NCBI GenBank assembly: GCA_030512295.1
Contig: JAULSR010000001.1
Span: 1,860,001 to 1,924,000, forward strand
Direction: 5' to 3'
DNA from: Bombardia bombarda
Taxonomy: Eukaryota; Ascomycota; Sordariomycetes; Sordariales; Lasiosphaeriaceae
Length of the DNA: 64,000 nucleotides
Position 1 is the stretch's first letter. The number at the start of each line of letters is the position of its first letter. The translations under genes were made by a program, and so were the position numbers. Below are positions 49,076 through 61,281 of this stretch, in pieces. Below the pieces are notes generated by a model. The model was not told where the DNA came from. It searched no databases and saw only the letters and a list, made by a program, of their open reading frames with translations.

Positions 49076-52000
49076 CTAAAAGAACCCCGACAACGCATTG
49101 CTGAGGTTGATAAAGTCTACTGGCTTGGTGACATAGTCGCTAAACCCAGCCTGGACGCACTTTTCCTGCACGTCCGACATGACGTTTGCCGAGAGCGCAA
49201 TAATGGGCATTTTCTGAAACTGTTGACGCGCCTCCCAATCCCTTATTTCCCGACAGGCTTGATACCCGTCCTTGCGAGGCATGTGGAGATCGCACTTTTG
49301 TCACATGTTAGCCCAACATCTTCCAAAAAAAAAAGAAGCACACTCAGAGTGCCTTTGTTTTACGAACCAAAATAAAATAGAACATACCAAAATAAGCGAG
49401 AAATACCCATGAGGCTGGGCAAAAACCATCTCCGTGCACTCGACTCCATCCGCCGCCAACTCCACGATCACTCCAATCTTCTTCAAGTACTTCTGCAGCA
49501 CCTTCTGGTTGACCGGATTGTCCTCCACCAGGAGCACCTTGTACCCCTTATTTCCGATCCTCTTCTCCATCTCAATATAGCTCTGCTTCTGATTCTCCAC
49601 CAGTTTCTGTGCCGTCGACCGGTTGCGGTCAATACTGAGATCGCGCTCCTTCGCGGGGTCAAAGATGACCGCGAACCGAGAAGGCTTGACCGGCTTGTAA
49701 ATATAGGTGACGTTGCTCTCCGAAAGCACCTCCTCGTACTTGGTGTCGACAACCTGCTTCATCACCGCCTGCCTCTGCACCGAGTCCGAGAGGATGACCA
49801 CCGTCACCCGCCCTGCCATACTGGACCGCATGATCTCATCCATCAGATCGATAATCTCCTCCGGCAGCGGCAGGTTAACAACCACATGCGTGAACACAAC
49901 CGGGTCATCACCCCCGATCAATTGTTTCGCCTCGTCGACCGGCCCAAGAGCCGTGATCTGATGGGGAATGTCCTTGGGTAGGGTCATCTCTATGTGCTTT
50001 GTTGTAGCTTCCCGACTATGCATTTGAGGACACACAATCAGGATCGAATATATAGGAGGACGGAAGTCAACAGCCGTGTGCTCATTGATTGGCGTAGGCG
50101 TAGTGCCGGGCGAGTTTCTGCCGTGCGGCATCTCCAATTTCATCTGAGATAAATCTTGTCCGCTGGCGCGCGCTGCCTCACTGAACCGCACCAACCCGAC
50201 ATTTACCGAAGACATGGACGAGCGGTCGGTGATATGCGTCCGTGTAGAATTGATCGACGGTATCGAACTACCGGTCGAGGCCCCAGCAGGGGATATGCTC
50301 TGGTCGGGGTCAATGGTCGACGGGCTCGCGCTCACCAACGGCGCGATTATGTGCTGGCTTGGGCTTGAAGAAGACTTAGTGGAGGAGATAGGTGTATCCG
50401 GTACCAAGACGGGAGTGGGCCGTGGAAGCGAGTTCGTATCAGGATAGTCGTTCTCGGCCGGAAGTCCAAACTTAGCCGTAAATGTGAAGGTTGACCCTTT
50501 TCCAGGGACAGCAAAGCCATCCATTTTCCCGCCATGAAGTTCGACCAACTGACGCGATATTACGAGACCCAACCCACTTCCGCCATGCTGTCGCGTACTG
50601 CTCCCGTCAATTTGGCTGAATGGCTTGAAGATCAGTTCAGCCTCCTCCTTGGTAAATCCCCTGCCAGTGTCGACTATGGAGAACTCCAACATAACCTCAT
50701 CATCCGCCAGCTCGCCCTCTTCCGGAACAATGACCTTGCATTTGCTAAACACTTCACCCTGGTTGGTGAACTTGATGGCATTACCAATGACATTGAGAAG
50801 CACTTGTCGGACCCGGACCTTGTCACCCTTGACCCATGCCGGTACGTCTTCTTCGACCACATAGTTGAGCTCCAGGCGCTTGGCAATCGCCATGGTCGAT
50901 ACAAGCTCGTTGACGTCTTCGATAAGAGATCGAGTGTGAAACCATTCGTGATTTAGCTTCATCATTCCGGCGTCGACTTTAGAGAGGTCCAAGATGTCGT
51001 TAATGATCATTATGAGGCTGTTAGCACTTGTCTGTATTGTATTTGTGTAGTCGCGCTGCTCCTCGTTAAGCGTTGTATCTTGCAAGAAGCTGACCATGCC
51101 CGAGATGCCGATGAGGGGTGTTCTGATCTCGTGCGACATGTTGCTCAGGAATCGGCTCTTTGACTCCATCGCTTCCTTCAGTTTGGTCTCGAGAAGTTTC
51201 AAATCATTGATATCGGTAGCCGAGCCAAAATAAGAACTCGCGCCATTGCCGAAGTCAACATTATCAATCTCGACACACCGAATCAGATGCCATCGGTAAT
51301 CGCCGGTCTTGGAACGTAGGCGGATCTCAGTCGTGTACGACAGTCGCCCATTACTGTCTGTTGAAACCTTAACGATTCCTTTTCTAGCCAACTCTGTCAG
51401 ATTGGCGTTCGGGATATCCCCAACAGAGCTACCGCTTGAGCTGCTATTTCGAGAAAGTGTCTGATATATACCACGAATGCTGCCATCGGGAATAACAGGG
51501 CGTTTACCGGATAACGACAGACTAGCTGAACCCCCACGTTCGTGACCTTTCCACTCGCCCGTAGAAAGTGGCGTCGGCGCTCTATCGGGAGGAATTTGGC
51601 ACTTTGCAAGGTCATCAGGATGGACATAATCCATAAAGCCCAGCCCAAGGAATTCTCGAAGCTTTGGCCGGTATATGATAGCCATTGTTCGTTCGCAAAG
51701 GTAATGCCCTCATTTTCCGTCGCGGTGAAGATGATTTGTGGAATCAGGTTCGCAAGCAGGCGATGTTTGGCCTCCGAGGCCTCAATCTCCTCCTGCCGTG
51801 CTGCCCTTAACTCGGCGATATGCTGGTCATGGATGTCCATATACGAGCCAAGGAACTGCAGAATAACGCCTCTCTTATCCTTGGAAGCGACAGCACGCGC
51901 ATAAAACCACCTATATGCACCGTCGAAACGTCGAATCCGTACAGTTCTGGAGAACTGCTCTCCTGTCCTCACAGAATGGCTCCAGGCGCGGAGGTAGTCT

Positions 52001-55000
52001 TCCCTGTCGTCGGAATGGATGCTAGCCCATGGGTCGATGGCCAAATCGCCCGAGTTTTGTCCACGATAAGTGAGAAACCTGCTGTTCACCCAGACTATCT
52101 CGCCAGTTTGCGGGAGTGCCACGAAAACATGTGCAGGTAATGAGTCGAGAATAAGGCCTTTCAGCTTGTCTGATGGTGGTGTCATCTCAGTGGACTGAGA
52201 CACAGACCCACTTCGGGATGGTATATGAGGCTGTGGAACACCTTTACCAATAGTTGAACTTGGCGGAAGGGATTGAAATGTCGACGCAAAGTCGGCACCG
52301 TATGAATGTAGCTGTGTATGCCGAGTTTGTGTTGTAGATGGCCCGCCAGATGACTTTCTTTGGAGCTCAGCAGGAGGGTGAATGGCGACAGGGGAATGGT
52401 CTTTCGAGTCTTTCGCAGCCGTACGTTTTGGCTGGGCGCTTGCTGGCGCCTCATCGGCCGATTCACTGCTGGGTATCGGTTCGGGTGTAGGAGAGGTAAG
52501 CAACGCAAGCTCCTGCCACTGTCCTTTACCACCTGATAGACGCAGCGACCCTCTCCTATCTGGAGTCACACCCTCCTTCGAGTTCCGCCTTGTCCGCTGT
52601 CCGACACTGCCCAGCTTTGGCTTTGTACTGAAGTAGCTGTCGCCGATGATGGCAAGGGGGCTGGAGCCAGATGCCCGTTTCTCCATTATGAAGCCCAAAC
52701 CCGCAGGATCCCAGCTTGGTGTTCCGGTGGGAGAGCCAGCAGTGCTTCGAGTAGGACCAGAATAATCACTGGGGCTGGTAATACTGCCGGCCAGAGATCC
52801 CCGAGAAACGACATCTTCTGGCTGCATGTAGCCCAGTGTAGCAAGTGCGGTCGGGTCAGCTAGCAAACGCCCATCCGGTCCAATCGCGCCAAAGCCCGCT
52901 GTTGCCGGTCTTCGTTTCTGCAGACCATTCAGTTCTATTTCCATGTTTGTATAGTGACGGCAGAGAGAAAAGGAGGTGGCGAGATGAGGGGCCAAATGTT
53001 CTAGCGAGTACCGCAGGTTCGAAGGATACGGAATGATAGGGCTGAGTATAGATAGAATGGCGATGGGTGGGTGTCGCTCCTTTGAAGCTGGTTCATTTGG
53101 TGTTTGAGCATTGGATGGCTCTCCAGATTTGCCTCGTGCAAAGATCTTTTGCTCCATGAGAGTGGAATCCAGCCTGAAGGCGGGATTAGGCTTCGATAAA
53201 AAGACATGCGTTAGGGGGATATGCAACACAGTCCAGGAATTGTCTACGCCAATAGCTTCGGGTGGCTTCAAAGTGGAATAGTTAGCAGGCGCCGCGTCAG
53301 GGTTGAACGATTCTTCGTCAACCATGGCATCAGTAAAAAATGGGTTCTCGTTGGGGTCAGCTCGTACTGCAGGAGATGGAGCCGGTGACTGAGACCAGGG
53401 AGAAGGCAAGGCTTGTTCATATTCCTCATATTTTGGGGTGGCAGGCCGGGGTTCATCGTCTTCGATCCGAGAGGCGGACGGTGTTGCTTTCTTCTCCGGT
53501 AGTTGTCCACCATGGGATCGAATAGGGGCGCTCGTCAGCTTAGCGCTAGCCAGAAGCGAAGAGAGCTTCGACGTTGAATCGGACCGGGGCTTTCGGAGCC
53601 TTTTCCGTCCTCCTTCGGGCGAGTTACTGCGAGGGGCGGGCTTGGACTCGGAGCTCTTGTTCTCGGGCGCCGTTTGGCCCAGATACGGATATGTTCGGGT
53701 CAGTGCAACGACGCGGCCACGCTCCAAGACACGCTGGACGCCATTGTGGTCGATCAGGGGGTCAGCTTCGTAATCAAGAGCCTGCAAAACGCTCAAGATC
53801 TTGCCCTGGCCATCTCTCTCATTCGTGATTGGCGCCTCCCAGCTGGGAATAGTCTGTGCTCCTGCTATGGCATCATGTTCTTCCAATGCTTGACGGTTCA
53901 GTGCCGCGCTGGCGCCGTTGTCATCATTCGCGTCCGAATCCAGTGACGGGACATGATTAGTGGTTTTGCTTCTTGACATCGCGGGCCGTCGTAGTGCCGC
54001 TGGTGTTGTCCTCTCAGCTGTGGCTTTCCTGTCCTTTTTATCCTCATACGAAGTAAATGAATGCCTACTCTGTAGCTCGGGTCTGATCTGTCCCTTCGGT
54101 TTAAGTGAATCATCGCCGTTAGAAATTGACTCGGAAAGGTTGTCAACACTGCTCTGGACATAGCTCGAGCCCCTTGCCATATACCCAAGACTTAATCCGT
54201 CCTCCTGATGGGCGTTGTAAGTGGCCTTTTGGCCCCATGGCACATTTTCAATGTCGGTCGAATCAGCAGGTATGGCAAGAGTTACTCTCTCGGCCTTATA
54301 AACCTCGGTCATAATCTGGACAACTGTGTTCCACCAAGCGTCCAATCCAGGCTCTGCAGTGAGCAACAAGGTCAGATCATAAAGATTGGGAGTCGGAAAA
54401 TCGTGTGGATGTGCTGGTGGACCGGAGTATCCCTGTGGTAGAAAGGTCATGGCCGAAGCAGGTGTGGAAGGGTTCGACAGGACACTATCTTGACCCAGGG
54501 GTCCCATAGCCTGGGCGTAATCCCCCATTGGCGCAGTTGTGGGCGAGAGCGTGGTGAATGGCCGGTGCATCGATGATGGCATAAAACCTGGCGAAGTCAT
54601 GCGTGGAAACGGATATGAGGGTGTTCCAGCCATATACCCCGGCGTCATACCGCCTCGGATGGTCTTACCAGACTCGGTTGACGTGGTCGTTGCCTCCGAC
54701 TCGGTGTGTTGCTGTTGCTGCTGTTGGGATTGCTGCGGCTGGAATGGTGGCGGCGACGACGTTGCGCTCCCTTCCTCCTGGATCGGGGAAATCCGCACTC
54801 GACCTGAGCTGGGGGAGACTGTCGAGCCCGAGGCCTTGGCCGGGGCCTCCCTGTTCTCCATCTCTTGTGCCAAAAGTTGGCGATATTGGCTCAACTGCCG
54901 CTGCGCGTCTGTCGCACCCATGTCGACTGATCGTGGTGGCTGCCTCTGGGCGACATTTTCGGCCCCCGATTCCTCGTCCTCCTGGCGCACAATAGACGTC

Positions 55001-55314
55001 TTCTCAGCACTGCGAGCACCCGATGCGGGGACGTGAAGCGGATCTGACCCTCCTCCGCCGTTCGAACCGCCGGTCATTTGATTATCTCTTGCAGTTGGCA
55101 AAGAAACGCGAAACGGCGTCACGTCATCATCAGCAATTGGCGACTCAGGATGCAGGCGATAGGGGGTGTTTTTATTAGTATAACTATTGTTGTTGATCTG
55201 GTTTGGCGATGTTGAATGTGCAGTTGGTAGAGGTGATGGCGGTGGTGGCCGGCGTGGAGAAAAGATGCTTTTTGTCTTAGCTCTTGTACGTGACCTCGAC
55301 TCGATGCTTGGCAT
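49076..55314 (-). CDS. Hybrid histidine kinase, GAF-PAS-PAS-HisKA-HATPase-receiver, 1-nt frameshift
   Basis: A two-component sensor of about 2048 residues that would autophosphorylate on His and pass the phosphate to its own receiver Asp, then to a Ypd1-type phosphotransfer protein. The first 320 residues are disordered and Ser/Pro/Gln-rich. A split GAF-like region follows (LYDLTLLLTAEPGLDAWWNT, later SLEHLAPHLATSFSLCRHY). PAS1 starts near 1050 (DSLPAHVFVALPQTGEIVWV) and PAS2 near 1190 (NLIPQIIFTATENEGITFAN). The HisKA box is MSHEIRTPLIG (His codon 51131-51133). ATPase boxes are NVIGNAIKFT, DTGRGF and GGSGLGL. The receiver starts KVLLVEDNPVNQKVL; its phosphorylated Asp is in CDLHMP (49289-49291), after a 93-nt intron (49295-49387). 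No membrane segment is seen, so it is probably cytosolic. The frame breaks inside PAS2 at about 51637-51648 as if one base were missing. Fungal group not assigned. Confidence 0.9.
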
Positions 55315-58300
55315 TCCTCATCCGGAAAGTCCCCAATGACGTCGTTGCAGATTGCGCAGCCTCGGGTAGCGTTGGACGGGAGCGTTGGGAGTAAGCGGCT
55401 TCGAGTCGTATAAGATTCACCGTCGAGACGACACAAAATTCGATGCGACTCGAAAATCCAGTCGCCAAAAATCAAAAAGACGTCTAGGTCGAGCGTGGTC
55501 GGGTTTAGACAACGAAAAAGGAGCCCAAAACGAAAACTGTCAGGGTTGGTGTGTTTTTTTGGAGAGCGAACGGACCGAACGCGTTGGTGGTGCAGTAGGG
55601 GGGCGGCAGGTGGTTGAAAGTTGGCAACAGCCCCAATTATTTGAAGGCCACTATGACGTTATGTCGGGTCCCCTAGGGCGGCGAAATGAGGCGAGACGAG
55701 GCGTGAAAAATACAAACCTTAGGGAAGGGCCACCTGGACCACTTCGCTGTCAGTGGCGTGGTGTCGCAGAAGGAAAATATACGAATTCGGCTTGCCTACA
55801 GGACGGAAATCGGGGCGAGGGCGAAGGCAGCGTCGATGTGCAGCACCGCAGACGAGCAGCAGAAAATGCAGCAGGAGGAGGCAGGAGGAGGCAGGAGGGC
55901 AAACACAAATTGTGGTCGGATTTCCTGCTCCGGATTTGGGGTGTGGATGCGCTCGTGGATGTTGAGGCAGGAGGATTATTACTTTTTAGTTGGTACCTTA
56001 GCTCGCGCCGTTCGCTGCTTCCCTGTTCCCTTCCTCCCTTGTCACCACTCACACCACTCACCACTCACAATTCACTACTCTCGGGCCATCTGGGTACTTC
56101 GCGCCCGCGGCCAGGGAAGTCACGACGGCTGCCATCTGCGCGCTTGGCTGATAGGTGGCACTAAGGTAACTGAAAAGACGCAGGTATCGCAGCGGCCACC
56201 CGTGCTCCACCGTCTCAATGTTGAAATACCTGAGGTAGCCCCGATGAATAAGTACCTTACCTTCTACCAACCTAGAAGATCCAAGGACGCGCGAAGAGAA
56301 AAAAAAAGGTTGATATAACCACGACAGGAACCCTGATTGACCGACGCTTGCACCGACCCAATTGCTACCTAGCCTTCCGCAAGGTTCCCGGTATCCATCG
56401 ACAGCATCAATATGGATACCAGACGTGCGGACGGGCGCAGCCTTGAGAAGCTACCGGGCTCTCCCTGCCAGATTGGTGCGCCTACACCTCAGGAAACACT
56501 GCGCGCTGGGGAGTTGTTTCGAGACAGCCCTCTTCAGCTGACTGAACTGCCTCGACTAGCTGCTGGGTCTGCCTACTACTCACTATGCCATTATGCGCAT
56601 GCAGTTCGTGGTGCTACTAGCTGTCTGAAATGGAAGGCTCCCTCTGCGTTTCTGGGTCTGGCGGGTGGCCAGACGATACGACCAGCGAGCAGCGGCCAAT
56701 GGTCAGCTCAAATTTATTGGTGCCAATGTGACTTGGATTGGAATGAGGGTTTAGACGCCGCCCCTCTTTGGCAGCCTTCATCGGGTACGTGTGTCTGCTA
56801 ATCAAAAGACTGGACGATCCTTTTTCCCAGGGCAGGAGGTCGCCGGAGCAGGAAGCGCGCTTCGGGCCAGCTGCCAACTGCCTGCCTGCCTGCCCCTATT
56901 TAGAAGAGCCCGAGGCGTCGTACCAAGGCACGCAGGTATACCTACCCAGTTCCCTGGGGAGGTGCTTGCTACAGACTGCGTACCGGTATGCATGTACATA
57001 CAGTATGTACAGTAGTACATAAGGTATTGGCTCACAAGTCATCGTCACAGCTCACTCCCAGGAGCAATATCGGTACGGGAAAGCCAGGCAAAATCAATAA
57101 ATATGTGACGATCCCGCCGCGCATCATCTGGAGCTCCGATGTAGTGGAACCACCAAGTCCGTTTAAGAGCTGCACGTGAGGCTAAGTACCGCTGAGAGCA
57201 GTGGCACAGTGCTTGACTCGCTGAGCCCCGCAGTTGATGTGTGAAATATGTGGAAATAACACATTGTTTGGCTGTAGTGTGTCGAGAGAGAGAAAAAGGA
57301 GAAAAAGGGTGGGTTGAGATTTTGGTGCAAAAACCGCGCCCGGAGAGATTTCATCTGAAACAGCATGCAAGAAGCCGCCGCTGAGACGAGGGGAGGGCGG
57401 GCAACGAGTATCACTTTTTGGTCAACTGATTGTAACAATGCATTGGGACAGGAGACGGGCGATGCGATCCAATGCTACCTGTGCAGCGGCTGAACTAATT
57501 ACGTCAGAGGCGTCAGGGTTTAACTGTGTTGAGTGGTGGCTGGGGAGCGGGGAAAGCCTGCAGGGACTGGGAAGCTGATTGGTCCAATCATAGGGGGACC
57601 GCTGAGCAACGCGGTACAACGTATTACAGAGGGGATGAAATTACACGGAGGTAAACAGTACAGGAACCAGGCGAAGCCAGTGAGCCTTGTTAAGCCTGCC
57701 AGGTTGCCTAGATTCATCTTTTTTTTTCGCCCAACCGGATTTACGGCAAGCGCAACTCGGAGACTGGTGAGACTGGCTGACTGGGTGGCAGACCGGGAAA
57801 ACAGGAGTCACGATCTGCGGTCGCGTGCAAATCCCCGCCAGCATCTGTTTTTTTCTCTTCTCGATTGCCGTTCACCGGGCGCACTTCCTGATCAGATGAC
57901 TGGCTCATATCTAGACGTTTCCAGATTCGGATTAACCGGCAGACGGCCGCTCTCAGTGGTTAGAATGGAACGGACCCTAGGCCCGGAGGTGTGGATCGCC
58001 CGATTAGGACCCGCTTTGCGGTAACGGGCGATCGAGCCGTCTCAGTGCCGCCCACGTGGGAGGTTATACCAGAAACAAAAACCTAATGCACAAATCCACC
58101 GGTCACAGCAAGCCACGAGAGAAATGGTCCAAATTGGGGACTCTGAGGAAATTCTCGCGTAGCTTAGGCGCCTTTTTGGCACACTACCAAAGTGCCCACG
58201 TAGCGGGTATAACGGGGAGAGTCGGGGTACTGTCCACCGTCAATAATGCCAGGTAGGGTTTGTGGATAGATCTTGGGAGATCTTATCGTCAGCAGCCCAG

Positions 58301-58944
58301 TATCGGCGCGTCCGATAAGCATCTTACCTTGCCGCCTGTTAAACAATGACCATTTGACACCAGATGCTTAAGCTTGGGTTCTTTTGCAATACCAGCCGAC
58401 CCTTCCTTGCCGAGCCAGTACCGACGGATACACTATAACATTCTAGAATGTCTTGAGAAATTGAACAGCCAGGGATGCCTTACCTTATTTCTCACTGCAG
58501 CTGCATTCTTTAGTCTAGACCTCGCCCGTTAGCCAGGAGCATTAGTAAATTGAAGCCAAGATGGTGCCGTGGATTGGAACGGTTCTTTAAGCCTTTCAGT
58601 GCTTTATTAGGTAGTAACTTTAGCTACCCCACGCTGACATTGACAATCCGAGCTACCAGTACTTTTTGCTTGGTACCTTGGATTATCTCACTCGCATTTC
58701 TGATTGGCCCCTGCTCCCGGATACACACTCTGAGTTCGCACCTTGCCTGCGAGGCTGCTGTCACTTCTTTGTCCCCCACATGCCCAAGGTAGCCTTGCCA
58801 CTTTGACCATTTCTCATCTTTTTGACTTCCATGATTGTGTGAGTACGACGACATAGAGCAGGACGCCGAAGAAGAGCAATCCAGCCCTCCAACCCGCCAG
58901 AATTTAAGAAGCTTTGAAATCTCTCGATAATCACACCACCCACC
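55315..58944. promoter_or_regulatory. Divergent intergenic region, histidine kinase / SSL1
   Basis: About 3.6 kb with no supported gene. Frames up to 259 codons (55385-56164 plus) lack domains and overlap frames on the other strand. A perfect palindrome-like repeat lies at 56993-57011, and CCTGCCTGCCTGCC runs near 56880. The first few hundred bases should be the kinase leader and promoter, the last few hundred those of SSL1. Confidence 0.45.
56993..57011. repeat. Perfect 9-bp inverted repeat with 1-nt centre
   Basis: TGTACATAC, A, GTATGTACA. It belongs to the same TGTAC/GTACA word family as the 14-nt palindromes at 13.9 and 14.6 kb. Confidence 0.7.
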
Positions 58945-60611
58945 ATGGCCGACTCAGACGGCGAATACGTCGGCGACCTGTCCGACGACGACCTCGTCGA
59001 CCACACAGCCACACAAGGCGGCACCGCCGACGCCAGCGGCAACTACGGCACGCGATCCAAAGACGCCAGCGGCGGGGGCGGCGGCAAGCAAAAAAAGGGC
59101 AAGGGCAAGGGCGACAGCCGCAAGGCATGGGAGGACATCCAGCGGTCGTGGGAGGGCGTGGGCGAGACGGCGGACGGCAACATCGCCATCGGGGAGCGGT
59201 TCGACGCGGAGAAGCGGCGGCGACTACTACGCGACACGACGCCGCTGCAGCGCGGCATCATCCGCCACCTGATGCTCGTGCTCGACATGAGCTTCGCCAT
59301 GTCGGAGAAGGACCTGCTGCCGAGCCGCTACCTGCTGACCCTGCACTACGCCGTCGACTTTGTGCGCGAGTACTTTGAGCAGAACCCCATCAGCCAGATG
59401 GGCGTCGTCGGCATGCGCGACGGCGTCGCCGTCAGGATCAGCGACATGAGCGGCAACCCCGCCGAGCACATTGAGAAGCTGCGCGAGTGGGCCGAGCAGC
59501 AGGAGCCCCAGGGGAATCCGAGTTTGCAGAACGCCCTCGAGATGTGCCGTGGTGCTCTCTTGTATGTTTTTTTTTTTTTTTTCCTTCTTCCCTATCTATT
59601 TCCCTAAAATCCTAACACACCCAGCCACGCCCCCTCCCACGGCACCCGCGAAGTCCTCATCATCTACGGCGCCCTCCTCTCCAGCGACCCCGGCGACATC
59701 CACGACACCATCGCCAGCCTCATCGCCGACCGCATCCGCGTCTCCGTCGTCGGCCTCGCCGCCCAGGTCGCCATCTGCGCCGAGCTCTGCGCCCGCACCA
59801 ACGGCGACACTGACACCGACACCTCCTCCTCTCCTACCTACGCCGTCGCCCTGCACGAGCAGCACTTCCGCGAGCTCTTCCTCGCCGCCACCACCCCGCC
59901 CGTCACCCGCTCCAGCGAGCAGCACAACGCCAGCCTGCTCATGATGGGCTTCCCCAGCCGCACCCTCGTCGCCCCCGACCACATCAGCCTCTGCGCCTGC
60001 CACAACAGGCCCAGCCGCGAGGGCTACGCCTGCACCCGCTGCCGCGCCAAAGTCTGCCGCCTCCCCGTCGAGTGCCCCGCCTGCGGGCTGACGCTCATCC
60101 TCAGCACGCATCTCGCGCGCTCGTATCATCATCTGTTTCCGTTGCGGAACTGGGTCGAGGTGTCGTGGGCGGAGGCGGCAAAGAGGAGGGAGACGGGTTG
60201 TCATTCGTGTTTGGCGCCGTTTCCGGCGGTGCCGGGGGGGAGGGGGGGAAAGGAGGGGAGAAGACAGTGGGTGGTGGTGGTGAGGGTGCTGGGGCGGGTG
60301 GTGTAGCGCCAAAGGTGCCCGAGGTGGTTAAGGGGGTTAGTGAGAGCGGGCGGTATGCGTGCCAGGTGTGCGGGAACCACTTTTGCATCGATTGTGATGT
60401 GTTTTCGCATGAGATTCTGCATAATTGTCCGGGGTGTCAGAGCGATACGAGGGGGGCGACATTGATGGCGGTTGAGGAGGCGGTTGCCGCGGCCGCGGCG
60501 GGGGAGGCACTAGCTGCGGGCGCTGGCGCTATTGAGGGTGGTAGTGAAGCGAATGGAGGGGGGTTAGGGATTAGGGCGACGGCGAGTATGGCTATGGTTG
60601 TCGATGGGTGA
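58945..60611 (+). CDS. SSL1: TFIIH core subunit SSL1/p44, frame change at a G run
   Basis: Ssl1/p44 is part of the TFIIH core, where it contacts and stimulates the XPD/Rad3 helicase in transcription initiation and nucleotide excision repair. The start CACCATGG opens an acidic N-terminus. A von Willebrand A-like domain follows: RHLMLVLDMSFAMSEKDLLP, NPISQMGVVGMRDG, GNPSLQNALEMCRGALL. A 63-nt intron (59562-59624, GTATGT, T16, CCAG) splits a Phe codon before HAPSHGTREVLIIYGALLSS. The C-terminal zinc domains are CACHNRPSREGYACTRC, LPVECPACGLTL, then CHSCLAPFP and, in another frame, YACQVCGNHFCIDCD and HNCPGC. The frame changes between about 60225 and 60305, within G-rich DNA, as if one base were missing. 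No plausible intron fits there. Joined, it is about 534 residues, with a long Ala/Gly tail. It converges with HPPD. Confidence 0.92.
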
Positions 60612-61281
60612 GGTGAGTATAATAGGTGAGAGCAGCATGCACTAAGTAGGAGGAGCATTGGATTAGGCTCGGATATTACTATTATCACTGAGCTTGTTAT
60701 TATTATATGGATAGATGATACCGAGGGCTGGGTTATTGGGCATTTGCAGCGTTTTTTTTTGGGAAATTTATATATACTCCCTTTTCTATCTCCTTTTTTC
60801 TGTATCTCGAGTTGGTTTTCTTGCCCTGAGACGTTGGGTATTATTTTCACCGGCTGCAGTAACTGAACCGGCGGCCGTTACGATAGGAGAGATAAAGAAT
60901 ATTAATAAATAAAATCCTCGGGAAAAGGAGAGCAAGATACAAAATTCTTCATCACGAAGTACATACTACATTATTGTATTTAGTCGTTCATGTATGGATG
61001 AAATTAAGTAGTTGAACTTTTGAACTCATTGATCAATCAATTGCCTGTACTCACATCAAGGGCTAAACATCATTCTGCATCGAGTGTTGCATTTATGCTC
61101 GTCAAATAACACCAACGATCAACATACAAATGCGCTTATGAACACACGCATGGGATAATAGATGGCGGATATACACGATCAACGCAAACCAATTGTTGCT
61201 GCCATCATCAGGACAGCTGAAACCCATCCGACCTTGGTGTACAAGTTATATGCCAAAACAATAAGCAAGGTATCAAACCCC
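60612..61281. other. Convergent 3' region between SSL1 and HPPD
   Basis: 670 bases of AT-rich DNA holding the two 3' UTRs. No coding frame is supported. Confidence 0.5.
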
